Positions 19,570 through 28,032 of a DNA stretch of 60,165 bases are shown here, piece by piece; position 1 is the stretch's first letter, and every line of letters starts with the position of its first letter. Origin of the DNA: Alteromonas sp. ALT199 (GTDB lineage Bacteria > Pseudomonadota > Gammaproteobacteria > Enterobacterales > Alteromonadaceae); contig NZ_JAHHDX010000155.1 of the NCBI RefSeq assembly GCF_018619335.1, positions 1 through 60,165 on the forward strand, given 5' to 3'. The notes beneath the pieces were generated by a model. That model saw nothing but the letters and a program-made list of their open reading frames with translations. It was not told the origin of the DNA and made no database searches. A program made the position numbers and the translations under genes.

Positions 19570-20822
19570 TTCACCTCCATCTGGGCGAAACGCTCGCTTA
19601 ATATAGGCGCAATCCACTCGCGTACGGCTACGCTTGGCACATCGTTAATAAGCTCTTGGATAAAGCCAAAGTTCAGCATAACGAGGGCCTTACTACGAGA
19701 AATACCACGAGTAAGCATGTAGTACAGGGCTTCTTCTTCAATCTCTGCCACTGTCGCACCGTGGGCACATTTTACGTCATCAGCATAAATCTCAAGCTCA
19801 GGCTTGGTATTGATAACGCCTCGGCGAGATAGCAATAGATTGCGGTTATTAAGCTCAGCGAGTGTTTTTTGTGCGTCGCGATGAATATGAATACGACCAT
19901 TAAATACTGCACGTGCCTTATCACCTACAATACCTCGCGCGTTTTCTTCTGTTGTACCATTTGGCATAGCGTGCTCAATGGTTGAGTGAAGGTCGAATAG
20001 CTCGCCCTCTGCCAGAAGATAGATGGCGTTCATTTTCGCATCAGCAAATTCACCGGCATGATGAATATCTACATCTAAACGTGAAAGCTCACTGCCATAG
20101 CCCACCATAGTGCTGTTAAGCGTGGTGCGGTTATGTAGTTTGAAGTGGCTGCCACCTAGCTGCTTTGCCTTGTCTGTGAACATAGCAAAACGATAGTGCT
20201 CTAAATGCGCATCATCGGCTAAATCATATTCAGCAAACGCGGTGGTTAAGCTTTCAGTATCACCAAAACCTTGCTCTATAACAGTGGCGCTCGCACCTTC
20301 TGCTACTTTCACTACTACACGCGTATGCGCATCGACATTTTGTGAAGCCATGTTCACGATGCGTACCGGTGTATCAATTTTTACGCCAGCTTCAACATTA
20401 ATAAATATACCATGTTGGCAAAGCGCGTCATTCACCAAACCGAACATATGACGGGTTGGTTTAACTTGACCGTAAACACTGCTAATAGCTTGCTGCGTAG
20501 CTGCATCGTCGGTATTAAGCGACGTAATTGTCATGCCCGCAGGTACATCCAGGGTGTTTACTTGCGTGACCAATACGCCATCAACGAAAATTAAGTCGAT
20601 AGCATTCAGGTTGTCTATTGCTGGAACTGGCAGGCTGTCTGCTTGAACAGCTTGTTTCGCTTCACGCTTTTCTACAGGCGTGAGTGGAGTAAAACGCCAG
20701 CTCTCACTTCTGCGCGCTGGCCAGCCGTCAGCTTTTAACTGTGTTAAGGCCTGTTGACGCACGGGCGATAAATAATCGTCGCGCTGTGCGCTATCAATGA
20801 CCTGTTCTAGCCATTGACTCAT
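19566..20822 (-). CDS. sufD: Fe-S scaffold subunit SufD
   Basis: Partner of SufB and SufC in the SufBC2D scaffold that builds clusters. 418 aa. The right-handed beta-helix core and C-terminal helical region carry Cys352 and His354 in KCAHGATV; the histidine corresponds to the residue needed for cluster assembly in E. coli SufD. It overlaps sufC by four bases at its start and sufS by four bases at its end, so the three genes are coupled translationally. Length is normal for the family. Confidence 0.96.
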   Translation of the reverse strand: MSQWLEQVIDSAQRDDYLSPVRQQALTQLKADGWPARRSESWRFTPLTPVEKREAKQAVQADSLPVPAIDNLNAIDLIFVDGVLVTQVNTLDVPAGMTITSLNTDDAATQQAISSVYGQVKPTRHMFGLVNDALCQHGIFINVEAGVKIDTPVRIVNMASQNVDAHTRVVVKVAEGASATVIEQGFGDTESLTTAFAEYDLADDAHLEHYRFAMFTDKAKQLGGSHFKLHNRTTLNSTMVGYGSELSRLDVDIHHAGEFADAKMNAIYLLAEGELFDLHSTIEHAMPNGTTEENARGIVGDKARAVFNGRIHIHRDAQKTLAELNNRNLLLSRRGVINTKPELEIYADDVKCAHGATVAEIEEEALYYMLTRGISRSKALVMLNFGFIQELINDVPSVAVREWIAPILSERFAQMEVK

Positions 20823-21580
20823 GCCTCGACCTCCTCGTACGCTTTACCTAGGAATGCATAACCGCTCTTCTCTACTTCTAGTGCAAGTGACGCGTCGCCG
20901 CTTTTTACGATTTTGCCGTCAGCAAGAATGTGCACAAAGTCAGGCTTAATGTAGTCAAGAAGACGCTGATAGTGGGTTACCACGATAAAGCTACGCTCAC
21001 CGTCGCGTTGGCTGTTAACGCCATCTGCAACAACCTGCAATGCATCAACGTCAAGACCTGAATCAGATTCATCTAGAATGCAAAGTTTTGGTTCTAGCAA
21101 AATCATCTGCATGATTTCGTTACGCTTCTTCTCACCACCAGAAAAACCTTCGTTCACACCACGCTTTAAAAAGTCTAATGGAAGCTGAACTTGCTTACAG
21201 GCTTCTTTCGCTTTTTTAAGAAACTCAGCAGCTGACAGAGGCTCTTCGCCACGCTCTTCGCGCATAGCGTTTACCGACTCTTTCATAAATTCCATGTTGC
21301 TAACGCCAGGAATTTCTACTGGGTATTGGAATGCAAGGAAAAGGCCTTCGCGGGCACGTTCTTCTACGTCAAGCTCAAGTAGGTCTTTGCCGTTAAGCAT
21401 TGCTTCGCCTTCGCTAACTTCATAACCGTCACGGCCAGATAGCACGTAACCTAGTGTACTTTTACCGGCACCATTGGGGCCCATGATAGCGTGTACTTCA
21501 CCAGGTTTAACTTCAAGGTTAAGACCCTTAATGATGTTTTTCTCTTCTACGCTGGCATGTAAATTCTTGATACTAAGCAT
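20819..21580 (-). CDS. sufC: SUF ATPase SufC
   Basis: Soluble ABC-type ATPase that drives conformational change of the SufBC2D scaffold. 253 aa with Walker A GPNGAGKST (34-42), signature FSGGEKKR (146-153), Walker B LCILDESDSGLD (166-177) and an H-loop histidine in VVTHYQ. It lies 3 nt after sufB and overlaps sufD by 4 nt. All catalytic elements are intact. Confidence 0.98.
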   Translation of the reverse strand: MLSIKNLHASVEEKNIIKGLNLEVKPGEVHAIMGPNGAGKSTLGYVLSGRDGYEVSEGEAMLNGKDLLELDVEERAREGLFLAFQYPVEIPGVSNMEFMKESVNAMREERGEEPLSAAEFLKKAKEACKQVQLPLDFLKRGVNEGFSGGEKKRNEIMQMILLEPKLCILDESDSGLDVDALQVVADGVNSQRDGERSFIVVTHYQRLLDYIKPDFVHILADGKIVKSGDASLALEVEKSGYAFLGKAYEEVEA

Positions 21581-21583
21581 TGA

Positions 21584-23020
21584 TTACCCCACTGAACCTT
21601 CAAGACTAATTTCGAGCAGCTTGCCGGCTTCTACGGCAAATTCCATTGGCAGCTCTTTGAATACTTCTTTACAGAAACCGTTAACAATCATAGAAACGGC
21701 TTTTTCCGTGTCTAAGCCACGTTGCTGACACAAAAATAATTGTTCGTCGCTCACCTTCGATGTTGTTGCTTCGTGTTCAACAATAGCTGAAGGGTTACGG
21801 CTTTCGATATACGGGAACGTGTGCGCACCACATTTATCACCGATAAGTAACGAGTCACATTCGGTAAAGTTACGTGCACCGTCTGCGCGCGGGCCCATTT
21901 GGACTAACCCGCGATAGGCATTGTTACTATTCCCTGCTGATATACCTTTAGAAATGATGGTCGACCTAGTGTTTTTGCCCACATGGATCATCTTAGTGCC
22001 GGTATCAGCCTGCTGACGACCGCGAGTAAGTGCTACTGAGTAGAACTCGCCTACGCTATTGTCGCCTTTAAGTACACAGCTTGGGTATTTCCACGTAACC
22101 GCAGAGCCTGTTTCTACCTGTGTCCACGAAATTTTTGCATTAGTATGTGCAATACCACGCTTAGTCACGAAGTTGTAAATACCGCCTTTACCGTTCTCGT
22201 CGCCAGGGTACCAGTTTTGTACCGTCGAGTACTTAATTTGAGAATCATCCATTGCAACAAGCTCAACCACCGCCGCGTGCAGCTGGTTCTCATCACGTTG
22301 CGGAGCAGTACACCCTTCAAGGTAGCTCACATAACTGCCTTCATCAGCAACAATCAAAGTACGCTCAAACTGACCTGTATTCATTTCATTTATACGGAAA
22401 TAGGTAGATAGCTCCATTGGGCAACGTGTGCCTTTTGGAATATAAACAAATGAACCATCAGTAAATACGGCGCTGTTTAGCGCAGCGAAGTAGTTGTCTG
22501 TGCGCGGAACTACTGAGCCAATGTGTTTTTTAACAAGGTCAGGATACTTCTGAACCGCTTCAGAAATTGGACAGAAGATAACACCAGCCTCTTCAAGCTT
22601 CTCACGGAATGTTGTAACAACCGATACCGAATCGAATACCGCATCTACAGCAACGCCCGCCAACATTTCTTGCTCGTGCAGCGGAATACCGAGTTTTTCG
22701 TAGGTGCGCAGTAGCTCTGGGTCCACCTCGTCTAACGACTGAGGTTTGTCTTTCATACTCTTTGGTGCCGAGTAGTAAGAGATGGCTTGATAGTCAATTT
22801 TTGGATAGTCGACGTGCGCCCAATCCGGCTCTTCCATCTCTAGCCATGCATGATAAGACTTCAAACGCCATTCAAGCATCCATTCAGGCTCGTTCTTCAT
22901 TGCTGATATGCGGCGGATAACCGACTCGTCCAGGCCGCTTTCAAACGTTTCAGACTCGATTTCTGAATAGAAACCTGCATCGTACTTTCTTTCTAACGCC
23001 TGTTCGATCTGTTCACTCAT
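21584..23020 (-). CDS. sufB: Fe-S scaffold subunit SufB
   Basis: Main scaffold subunit on which the cluster forms. 478 aa, slightly shorter than the E. coli protein (495). The proposed cluster-site residues are present: Cys397 in GDKCGAHTF and Glu426 in VSDEQLF, matching E. coli C405 and E434 in spacing. First gene of the SUF run B-C-D-S-A-T-E. It has its own promoter about 190 nt upstream with a near-consensus IscR type-1 site over the -35, so IscR probably represses or tunes it. It is separated by 467 bases from the iscS-type gene. Confidence 0.97.
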   Translation of the reverse strand: MSEQIEQALERKYDAGFYSEIESETFESGLDESVIRRISAMKNEPEWMLEWRLKSYHAWLEMEEPDWAHVDYPKIDYQAISYYSAPKSMKDKPQSLDEVDPELLRTYEKLGIPLHEQEMLAGVAVDAVFDSVSVVTTFREKLEEAGVIFCPISEAVQKYPDLVKKHIGSVVPRTDNYFAALNSAVFTDGSFVYIPKGTRCPMELSTYFRINEMNTGQFERTLIVADEGSYVSYLEGCTAPQRDENQLHAAVVELVAMDDSQIKYSTVQNWYPGDENGKGGIYNFVTKRGIAHTNAKISWTQVETGSAVTWKYPSCVLKGDNSVGEFYSVALTRGRQQADTGTKMIHVGKNTRSTIISKGISAGNSNNAYRGLVQMGPRADGARNFTECDSLLIGDKCGAHTFPYIESRNPSAIVEHEATTSKVSDEQLFLCQQRGLDTEKAVSMIVNGFCKEVFKELPMEFAVEAGKLLEISLEGSVG

Positions 23021-23213
23021 GTTGGGATCTCACTTGTTTGCCTGCATTTGCTGCCACTAACCTTTCTGCTTAACTGGCAAATAAATCACCCCACGGTCTT
23101 GGTAATTTATATAGACATTCAACTTCAACAACTTCATTTATTTGGATTTACGCCCAAACAGAATTATTGAAACTGCCAGTTACATTGCGGACAGCCTAAA
23201 ATTTTGGTGCCGT

Positions 23214-23242
23214 AGTATATAATACCCGACTATTTCACTCAA
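23214..23242 (-). promoter_or_regulatory. sufB promoter (sigma70)
   Basis: On the minus strand: TTGAGT, a 17-bp spacer, then TATACT. The -35 lies inside the IscR type-1 site at 23222-23246, in the same register as in the iscR promoter of this window. Confidence 0.75.
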
Positions 23243-23246
23243 ATAT
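23222..23246 (-). promoter_or_regulatory. IscR type-1 binding site at the sufB promoter
   Basis: A 25-bp stretch matching the published type-1 consensus (ATASYYGACTRWWWY followed by AGTCRRSTAT) at 23 of 25 positions. The right half TAGTCGGGTAT is a perfect match and identical to the site at the iscR promoter. Type-1 sites are bound preferentially by [2Fe-2S]-IscR, so SUF here should respond to cluster status in the way isc does in E. coli. Confidence 0.75.
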
Positions 23247-23487
23247 TCAGCCATTAATTTATGGCCACTTACATGTTCTAAACGCTGCTTGAAGCTCAAT
23301 TTCCTTCAAGCGCACATTAATTTTCGTCCACATTCCCTAAAATCAATAGAATGTGTTAACACAACCTACGCCTTGTTCCGAACAATAACGCTTGCTCAAA
23401 CCTACGCTCTAATGGTTGTTCGAACTCTACACAAAGCTCTGTTTTTAGCGCTTAGTTAAACACCTAGCTAAACGACTATAAAAGCGC

Positions 23488-24654
23488 TTATGCTAAGACC
23501 GCATGGCGCAGTCGTGTAGTTACATCAACCACTTTGTTTACTACGTAATCAATGTCTTCTTGGGTCGTAAAGCGGCCTACGCTAAAACGTATACCTGCAT
23601 GAGCCAGCTCATTACTGCGGCCGATGGCTTTTAGTACATAAGAAGGCTCTAAACTCGCTGACGTACACGCCGAACCTGAAGATACGGCAATGTCGTTTAG
23701 CCCCATCATCAAGCTTTCGCCGTCTATACCTGCAAAACTCACGTTTAAGATGCCTGGAATGCGCTGCGTGGCATCTCCGTTCAAATAAATATCATCAAGC
23801 TGTTGAAGACCCTGCCACAGCGATTCACGCAGTTTTAAGATGCGCGCACTGTCTTCATCCATTTTTGACGACGCCAGTGCAATAGCCTCACCCAACCCCA
23901 CAATTTGGTGGGTGGCTAAGGTGCCCGAGCGCATGCCGCGCTCGTGGCCACCGCCATGAATTTGCGCCACGACATTAATTTTCGGGCGACGGCGCACATA
24001 CAAAGCTCCCATACCTTTCGGGCCGTAAATCTTATGGGCCGATATAGACAGTAAATCTACCGGGAGCTCAGCTAAATCAATCGCTATCTTACCCACACTT
24101 TGTGCGCCATCTACGTGAAAAAACACGCCCTTGTCGCGACAAAGTTGTCCAATGGCTTGAATGTCTTGGATAACACCAAGCTCGTTGTTAACGTGCATAA
24201 CAGATACTAAAATAGTGTCTTCACGCAACGCGTCTGCAAGTTCTTTTAGGTCAATTAATCCGTTTGACTTTACTTCAAGGTACGTAACTTCAAAGCCTTG
24301 GCTTTCTAAAAACTCACAGGTATCTAATACCGCTTTGTGCTCGGTATTAACAGTAACAATATGTTTGCCTTTTTCGGCATAGCCTTGCGCAATACCTTTA
24401 ATAGCAAGGTTATTTGACTCAGTTGCGCCAGATGTGAAGACAATCTCTCTAGGGTCGCAATTCAGCGCGTCGCTAATCTGATTTCTAGCAACATCTACCG
24501 CCTCTTCAGCCATCCAGCCAATGCGGTAGCTACGAGAAGCCGGATTACCAAAGTTACCTTCTAGCGTTAAGCATTTTGCCATCGCCTCGGCCACACTTGG
24601 ATCTACCGGTGTCGTTGCTGCGTAGTCTAAGTAAATGGGTGTTGATAAAGCCAT
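23488..24654 (-). CDS. iscS: IscS-type cysteine desulfurase lacking the C-terminal IscU-docking tail
   Basis: Group I PLP cysteine desulfurase. 388 aa. PLP lysine is Lys208 ([10 protein letters not shown]), and the active cysteine Cys330 sits in the long loop [16 protein letters not shown], a hallmark of IscS/NifS rather than SufS. E. coli IscS is 404 aa and ends in a conserved tail (SPLWEMY...IEWAHH) that binds IscU. This protein stops at RLRHAVLA, just before that tail, and no iscU is present nearby. It follows iscR by 18 nt, so the two form an IscR-regulated unit. It may supply sulfur for tRNA thiolation or other acceptors, or feed SUF. Confidence 0.93.
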   Translation of the reverse strand: MALSTPIYLDYAATTPVDPSVAEAMAKCLTLEGNFGNPASRSYRIGWMAEEAVDVARNQISDALNCDPREIVFTSGATESNNLAIKGIAQGYAEKGKHIVTVNTEHKAVLDTCEFLESQGFEVTYLEVKSNGLIDLKELADALREDTILVSVMHVNNELGVIQDIQAIGQLCRDKGVFFHVDGAQSVGKIAIDLAELPVDLLSISAHKIYGPKGMGALYVRRRPKINVVAQIHGGGHERGMRSGTLATHQIVGLGEAIALASSKMDEDSARILKLRESLWQGLQQLDDIYLNGDATQRIPGILNVSFAGIDGESLMMGLNDIAVSSGSACTSASLEPSYVLKAIGRSNELAHAGIRFSVGRFTTQEDIDYVVNKVVDVTTRLRHAVLA

Positions 24655-24672
24655 GCGTTACTCAATACCAAT

Positions 24673-25158
24673 TTAAAGTTGAATACTAACTTCGATATCT
24701 TTAGTTATATGACGAAGTGATGCATTGCCGTCTTGACGGCCGGCCACTTCCTGCACATCACGCTTAGCCATTAATTCGCCCAGCGTAATTGAATTTAAAA
24801 ACGCAGCGATGCGATCACTTAGGTCTTGCCACAAGCTATGCGTTAGACAGCGATCGCCGCCTTGGCAGTCGGCTTGTCCCTGACAGCGCGTGGCATCAAT
24901 GGACTCATCGACGGCGCGAATGACTTCACCTATTGCAATATCACTCGCTTCGCGACCCAATAAATAACCGCCACCTGGCCCGCGAACACTGTCTACCAAT
25001 TGCTCTTTACGCAATCGAGAAAAAAGCTGTTCAAGGTAAGATAAAGAAATTTCTTGTCGTTCTGAAATGTCGGCAAGAGGCACTGGACCACGCTTTGAAT
25101 GCAAAGCGACATCAAGCATTGCGGTTACCGCATAGCGCCCTTTAGAAGTGAGTTTCAT
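24673..25158 (-). CDS. iscR: Fe-S sensing transcriptional regulator IscR
   Basis: Rrf2-family regulator that binds a [2Fe-2S] cluster. The start is placed at the ATG preceded by GGAGG, giving 161 aa beginning [20 protein letters not shown]. Earlier in-frame codons belong to the leader. The winged helix-turn-helix covers about 1-65. Cluster ligands Cys92, Cys98, Cys104 and His107 have exactly the E. coli spacing. Its own promoter carries one very good and one partial type-1 site, so autoregulation is expected. Gene order iscR-iscS is kept, but iscU, iscA, hscBA and fdx are absent downstream. Confidence 0.97.
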   Translation of the reverse strand: MKLTSKGRYAVTAMLDVALHSKRGPVPLADISERQEISLSYLEQLFSRLRKEQLVDSVRGPGGGYLLGREASDIAIGEVIRAVDESIDATRCQGQADCQGGDRCLTHSLWQDLSDRIAAFLNSITLGELMAKRDVQEVAGRQDGNASLRHITKDIEVSIQL

Positions 25159-25189
25159 TTGGATTCCTCCGCCGTTTTGTACTGTAGGA

Positions 25190-25218
25190 ATTTTCACATA
25201 CCCGACTAAAATGGTCAA
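25190..25218 (-). promoter_or_regulatory. iscR promoter
   Basis: On the minus strand: TTGACC, 17-bp spacer, GAAAAT preceded by TGT (extended -10). The -35 falls within an IscR type-1 site. The expected start of transcription is about 25 nt before the iscR start codon. Confidence 0.7.
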
Positions 25219-25222
25219 GTAT
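25198..25222 (-). promoter_or_regulatory. IscR type-1 site, promoter-proximal
   Basis: Left half ATACTTGACC and right half TAGTCGGGTAT match the type-1 consensus almost perfectly, overlapping the -35. This corresponds to the operator used for IscR autorepression in E. coli. Confidence 0.82.
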
Positions 25223-25247
25223 AAGACCTAGTAAATTAGTCAAGTAT
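25221..25247 (-). promoter_or_regulatory. Second, degenerate IscR site upstream of iscR
   Basis: Directly abutting the first site: the left half ATACTTGACT is a good match, but the right half (ACTAGGTCTTAT) departs from consensus. Tandem IscR sites are also found at the E. coli iscR promoter. Confidence 0.5.
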
Positions 25248-25282
25248 TATTGATGCGTGTAATCGCTTTTCTTCATTAGGGA

Positions 25283-25298
25283 TGTAGCTCAAGCTACA
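25283..25298. repeat. Short inverted repeat upstream of the iscR promoter
   Basis: TGTAGC, TCAA, GCTACA: a 6-bp stem without a T run. It lies between the hydrolase gene and the IscR sites. Function unknown. Confidence 0.3.
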
Positions 25299-25385
25299 GG
25301 GCATGCCAGACATACGCTGCGGCGGCGTTTCGATTCTTGCTCGCGTCGTATAACGCGTGTTTATTCCATACTTAAAAATTTACAG

Positions 25386-26309
25386 CTACCGTGTACGCTT
25401 ACCGTTAGCATTTAGGTGGATATGAGCAAGAATACTGTCTGCTATTCGATGTGACTGGATATTATCTATTTGATGGCGCAATCCCTGAAGAACCTGATGC
25501 TTGGCGCCAGATATAGCTTTAGCAGTTGCTGCACCACCCGTTGGGTGAACCATACGATCGACATCTCCGTGTATCACTAACGTTGGTGCTTTGACATTCT
25601 GAAGCATTAACGTTCGGTCACCCGATTTCATGATCGCACCTATTTGTCGAAACATGGCTTTTGCGTCACTCTTACCACCGTTGCGCTGCCATGCCAATCG
25701 CGCATATTGATGCCATTGGTTTATGGCATCTTCAGCCGCAGCATCGCCTATATGGGTCATCATTGCTTTATAGTTCCTAACTGCATCATTTTCATTTACT
25801 GGAGTTTTTGCTCTTGCCAGCCGCCATAGCGTTGAATACGACGGCTGACCGACTTTTCGACTCCCAGTGGTAGAGAAAATAGACGTCAAAGATTGCACTT
25901 TTTCCGGGTGTAGGCTCGCGAGCGTTTGCGCAATCATCCCTCCCATAGACATTCCAGCAATATGCGCGCTTTCAATATTTAGCTCCGCTAAAAGCTGGGC
26001 AGTGTCTTCAGCCATACGCTCCAGTCCGTAAGCGCCCTTAGGTGCCTTGCCTCTTAACTGTTGAAGAAGATTAGGGTGCGGCGTGCTGCTGCGTACGGAC
26101 TTTCCTGCATCACGATTGTCAAAGCAAATAACACGAAAACCACCGGCTACCAGACGCTCTATTAACGCTTTTGGCCAGTAAACCAGCTGGAGACCCAGTC
26201 CAACAATAAGAATGATTGTTTCACTATTGTCACTACCATGTTCGGCATAGCAAAATTTATCGCCGTTATTAAGCGTTACGAATTGCTCATTATGCTGGGC
26301 TAAGCTCAT
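25386..26309 (-). CDS. Alpha/beta hydrolase (esterase-like)
   Basis: 307 aa, alpha/beta hydrolase fold over the full length. Nucleophile Ser121 lies in the elbow GMSMGG, the acid is probably Asp251 (HGDVDRMV), and the base is His279 (GLRHQI). The oxyanion strand LIVGLGLQ precedes helix A. No signal peptide, so it is cytoplasmic. It lies 48 nt after a Baeyer-Villiger-type monooxygenase, and the natural reading is that it cleaves the ester that enzyme makes. Physiological substrate unknown. It belongs to the three-gene insert between cysE and iscR. Confidence 0.85.
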   Translation of the reverse strand: MSLAQHNEQFVTLNNGDKFCYAEHGSDNSETIILIVGLGLQLVYWPKALIERLVAGGFRVICFDNRDAGKSVRSSTPHPNLLQQLRGKAPKGAYGLERMAEDTAQLLAELNIESAHIAGMSMGGMIAQTLASLHPEKVQSLTSIFSTTGSRKVGQPSYSTLWRLARAKTPVNENDAVRNYKAMMTHIGDAAAEDAINQWHQYARLAWQRNGGKSDAKAMFRQIGAIMKSGDRTLMLQNVKAPTLVIHGDVDRMVHPTGGAATAKAISGAKHQVLQGLRHQIDNIQSHRIADSILAHIHLNANGKRTR

Positions 26310-26357
26310 TTCACTTTCTCTGTTATTGATAACTCTGTTTTCGGGGTGGGCAGAAAC

Positions 26358-27812
26358 TTATTCAAATTTCAGTGCCGGATCGTCTACACGGCCTTTTCGA
26401 AAGATCTTCACATCTTCCGCATAATTGAACGACATTGACCAAGGATAGCGCGTGCCCTGCCGTGGCAACGTATCTAATGAACGCTGAATGTATCCGGCCC
26501 CGAAGTTAAGCAGTGGCTGTGTTGCCATGTTCGGTTCGACAACAGGTGTACATTGTACATAATCTTGGTGCCCCATATAGTTCAATAGCCTAGTAAAATG
26601 CTCACACAACAGACCTATCTTTAAGGTCCATGATGAAGATGTATACCCCACAGCAATAGCAAAGTTAGGCACGTTACTGAGTAACATACCTTTGTACGTG
26701 ACGCACTCGGGAAGCGAAACGGCTTTGCCATCTATTTTAGGGACTAATCCTCCTAATGGCAGAAGGTTTAAGCCTGTAGCCGTTACAATAATATCTGCAT
26801 CTATATGCTGCCCCGAATTAAGTTTAATGCCCGATTTGGTAAACGTATCTATCGTATCTGTTTCAACAGATGCTTTTCCATTTGAAATTGAATCGAATAA
26901 ATCACCACCTGGTACTGCGCAAAGTCTCTGTTCCCAAGGGTTATAGGGAGGGTTAAAGTGCACATCTACCGGATACCCTTCGGGTAACATCTTTGCATTA
27001 AGACTGCGTATTATTTTGCGCGCACGATGCGGAAAGCGCTGACAAAACGCGTATACCCAGCGCTGTTTAGCAATGTTAAACCGACGTGCGGCCTTGAACG
27101 CTATATCTTCGCTAAACCACCCACGTAAATATTTTGCGATTGGATCATCAACGGGTACCGGTAAAATATAGGAGGGTGTTCTCTGGAGCATAGTCACATG
27201 GCCGGCTGTTTTCGCTAATGCGGGAACCAAGGTTACCGCTGTAGCACCGCTGCCTATCACCACTACGCGTTTGTTTTCGTATTCCAGATCTTCGGGCCAA
27301 TGCTGAGGGTGGACAATTTGCCCTTTGAAGCGGGATTGCTCCTTAAAATTTGGGGTATAACCTTTGTCATAGCGGTAATAACCTGATGCATTAAATATCC
27401 ATCTTGCAGCGATGTGTTCATGCTGTCCGCTTTCTTCTGACTTTAACGTTACTCGCCAATATTTCTTATCGCTTTGCCAGTCTAAATCCACAACCCTTGT
27501 CAAAAAGCGTATATGCTCCTTGATCCCATTTTCAGTAGCGGTTTCGTCAACATAGGCTTTTATCGAGTCGCCATCAGCAATAGCCTTTTTCTCTTTCCAT
27601 GGCTTGAAGTCGTACCCAAAGGTAAATAAATCGGAATCAGAACGTATACCAGGATATTTAAATAAGTCCCAGGTTCCGCCCAAATCTCCTCGGGCTTCTA
27701 TAATAGAATACGACAGGCCGGGGCATTTGTTTTGAATGTGATATGCACAGCCAATACCTGAAATACCCGCTCCTATGATTAAGACATCTAACAATGGCGC
27801 GTTTTTTTGCAC
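26358..27812 (-). CDS. FAD-dependent monooxygenase, Baeyer-Villiger type
   Basis: 484 aa. N-terminal FAD-binding GAGISG (14-19), then a match to the Baeyer-Villiger fingerprint FxGxxxHxxxWP at residues 162-173 (FKGQIVHPQHWP), then the NADPH-binding GSGATA (187-192). These place it in the class B flavoprotein monooxygenases near EtaA-like enzymes, which insert oxygen next to a ketone to give an ester or lactone. The start is GTG with GGGGGA before it. The hydrolase gene downstream suggests ketone-to-ester-to-acid/alcohol degradation. The substrate cannot be read from sequence. Confidence 0.87.
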   Translation of the reverse strand: MQKNAPLLDVLIIGAGISGIGCAYHIQNKCPGLSYSIIEARGDLGGTWDLFKYPGIRSDSDLFTFGYDFKPWKEKKAIADGDSIKAYVDETATENGIKEHIRFLTRVVDLDWQSDKKYWRVTLKSEESGQHEHIAARWIFNASGYYRYDKGYTPNFKEQSRFKGQIVHPQHWPEDLEYENKRVVVIGSGATAVTLVPALAKTAGHVTMLQRTPSYILPVPVDDPIAKYLRGWFSEDIAFKAARRFNIAKQRWVYAFCQRFPHRARKIIRSLNAKMLPEGYPVDVHFNPPYNPWEQRLCAVPGGDLFDSISNGKASVETDTIDTFTKSGIKLNSGQHIDADIIVTATGLNLLPLGGLVPKIDGKAVSLPECVTYKGMLLSNVPNFAIAVGYTSSSWTLKIGLLCEHFTRLLNYMGHQDYVQCTPVVEPNMATQPLLNFGAGYIQRSLDTLPRQGTRYPWSMSFNYAEDVKIFRKGRVDDPALKFE

Positions 27813-28032
27813 GTTTCCCCCAAGGAGACAGTAAACTTTACCCCAAAGAGATGCATTAAGGGTACATTGTCAATATATACTCACTCACATCTATGAGCGA
27901 CAACGTATTCATACCATAGTAGTTTAATGTCGAATAGTTTAAGGAGCGACGACAATATTTGGCGTAGTAAGCATATATTGCAAGTATGCCTGAGTTTCAA
28001 AATAAAAATTAGAGGTCTTCCAGCTTTACTAG

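Larger units (their letters stand above)
23021..23487. other. Intergenic region holding the sufB promoter and long leader
   Basis: 467 bases between the iscS-type gene and sufB. It contains the IscR-type promoter at 23214-23246 and a predicted leader of about 187 nt before sufB. No open frame of note and no clear terminator for the iscS-type gene was found. Confidence 0.6.
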
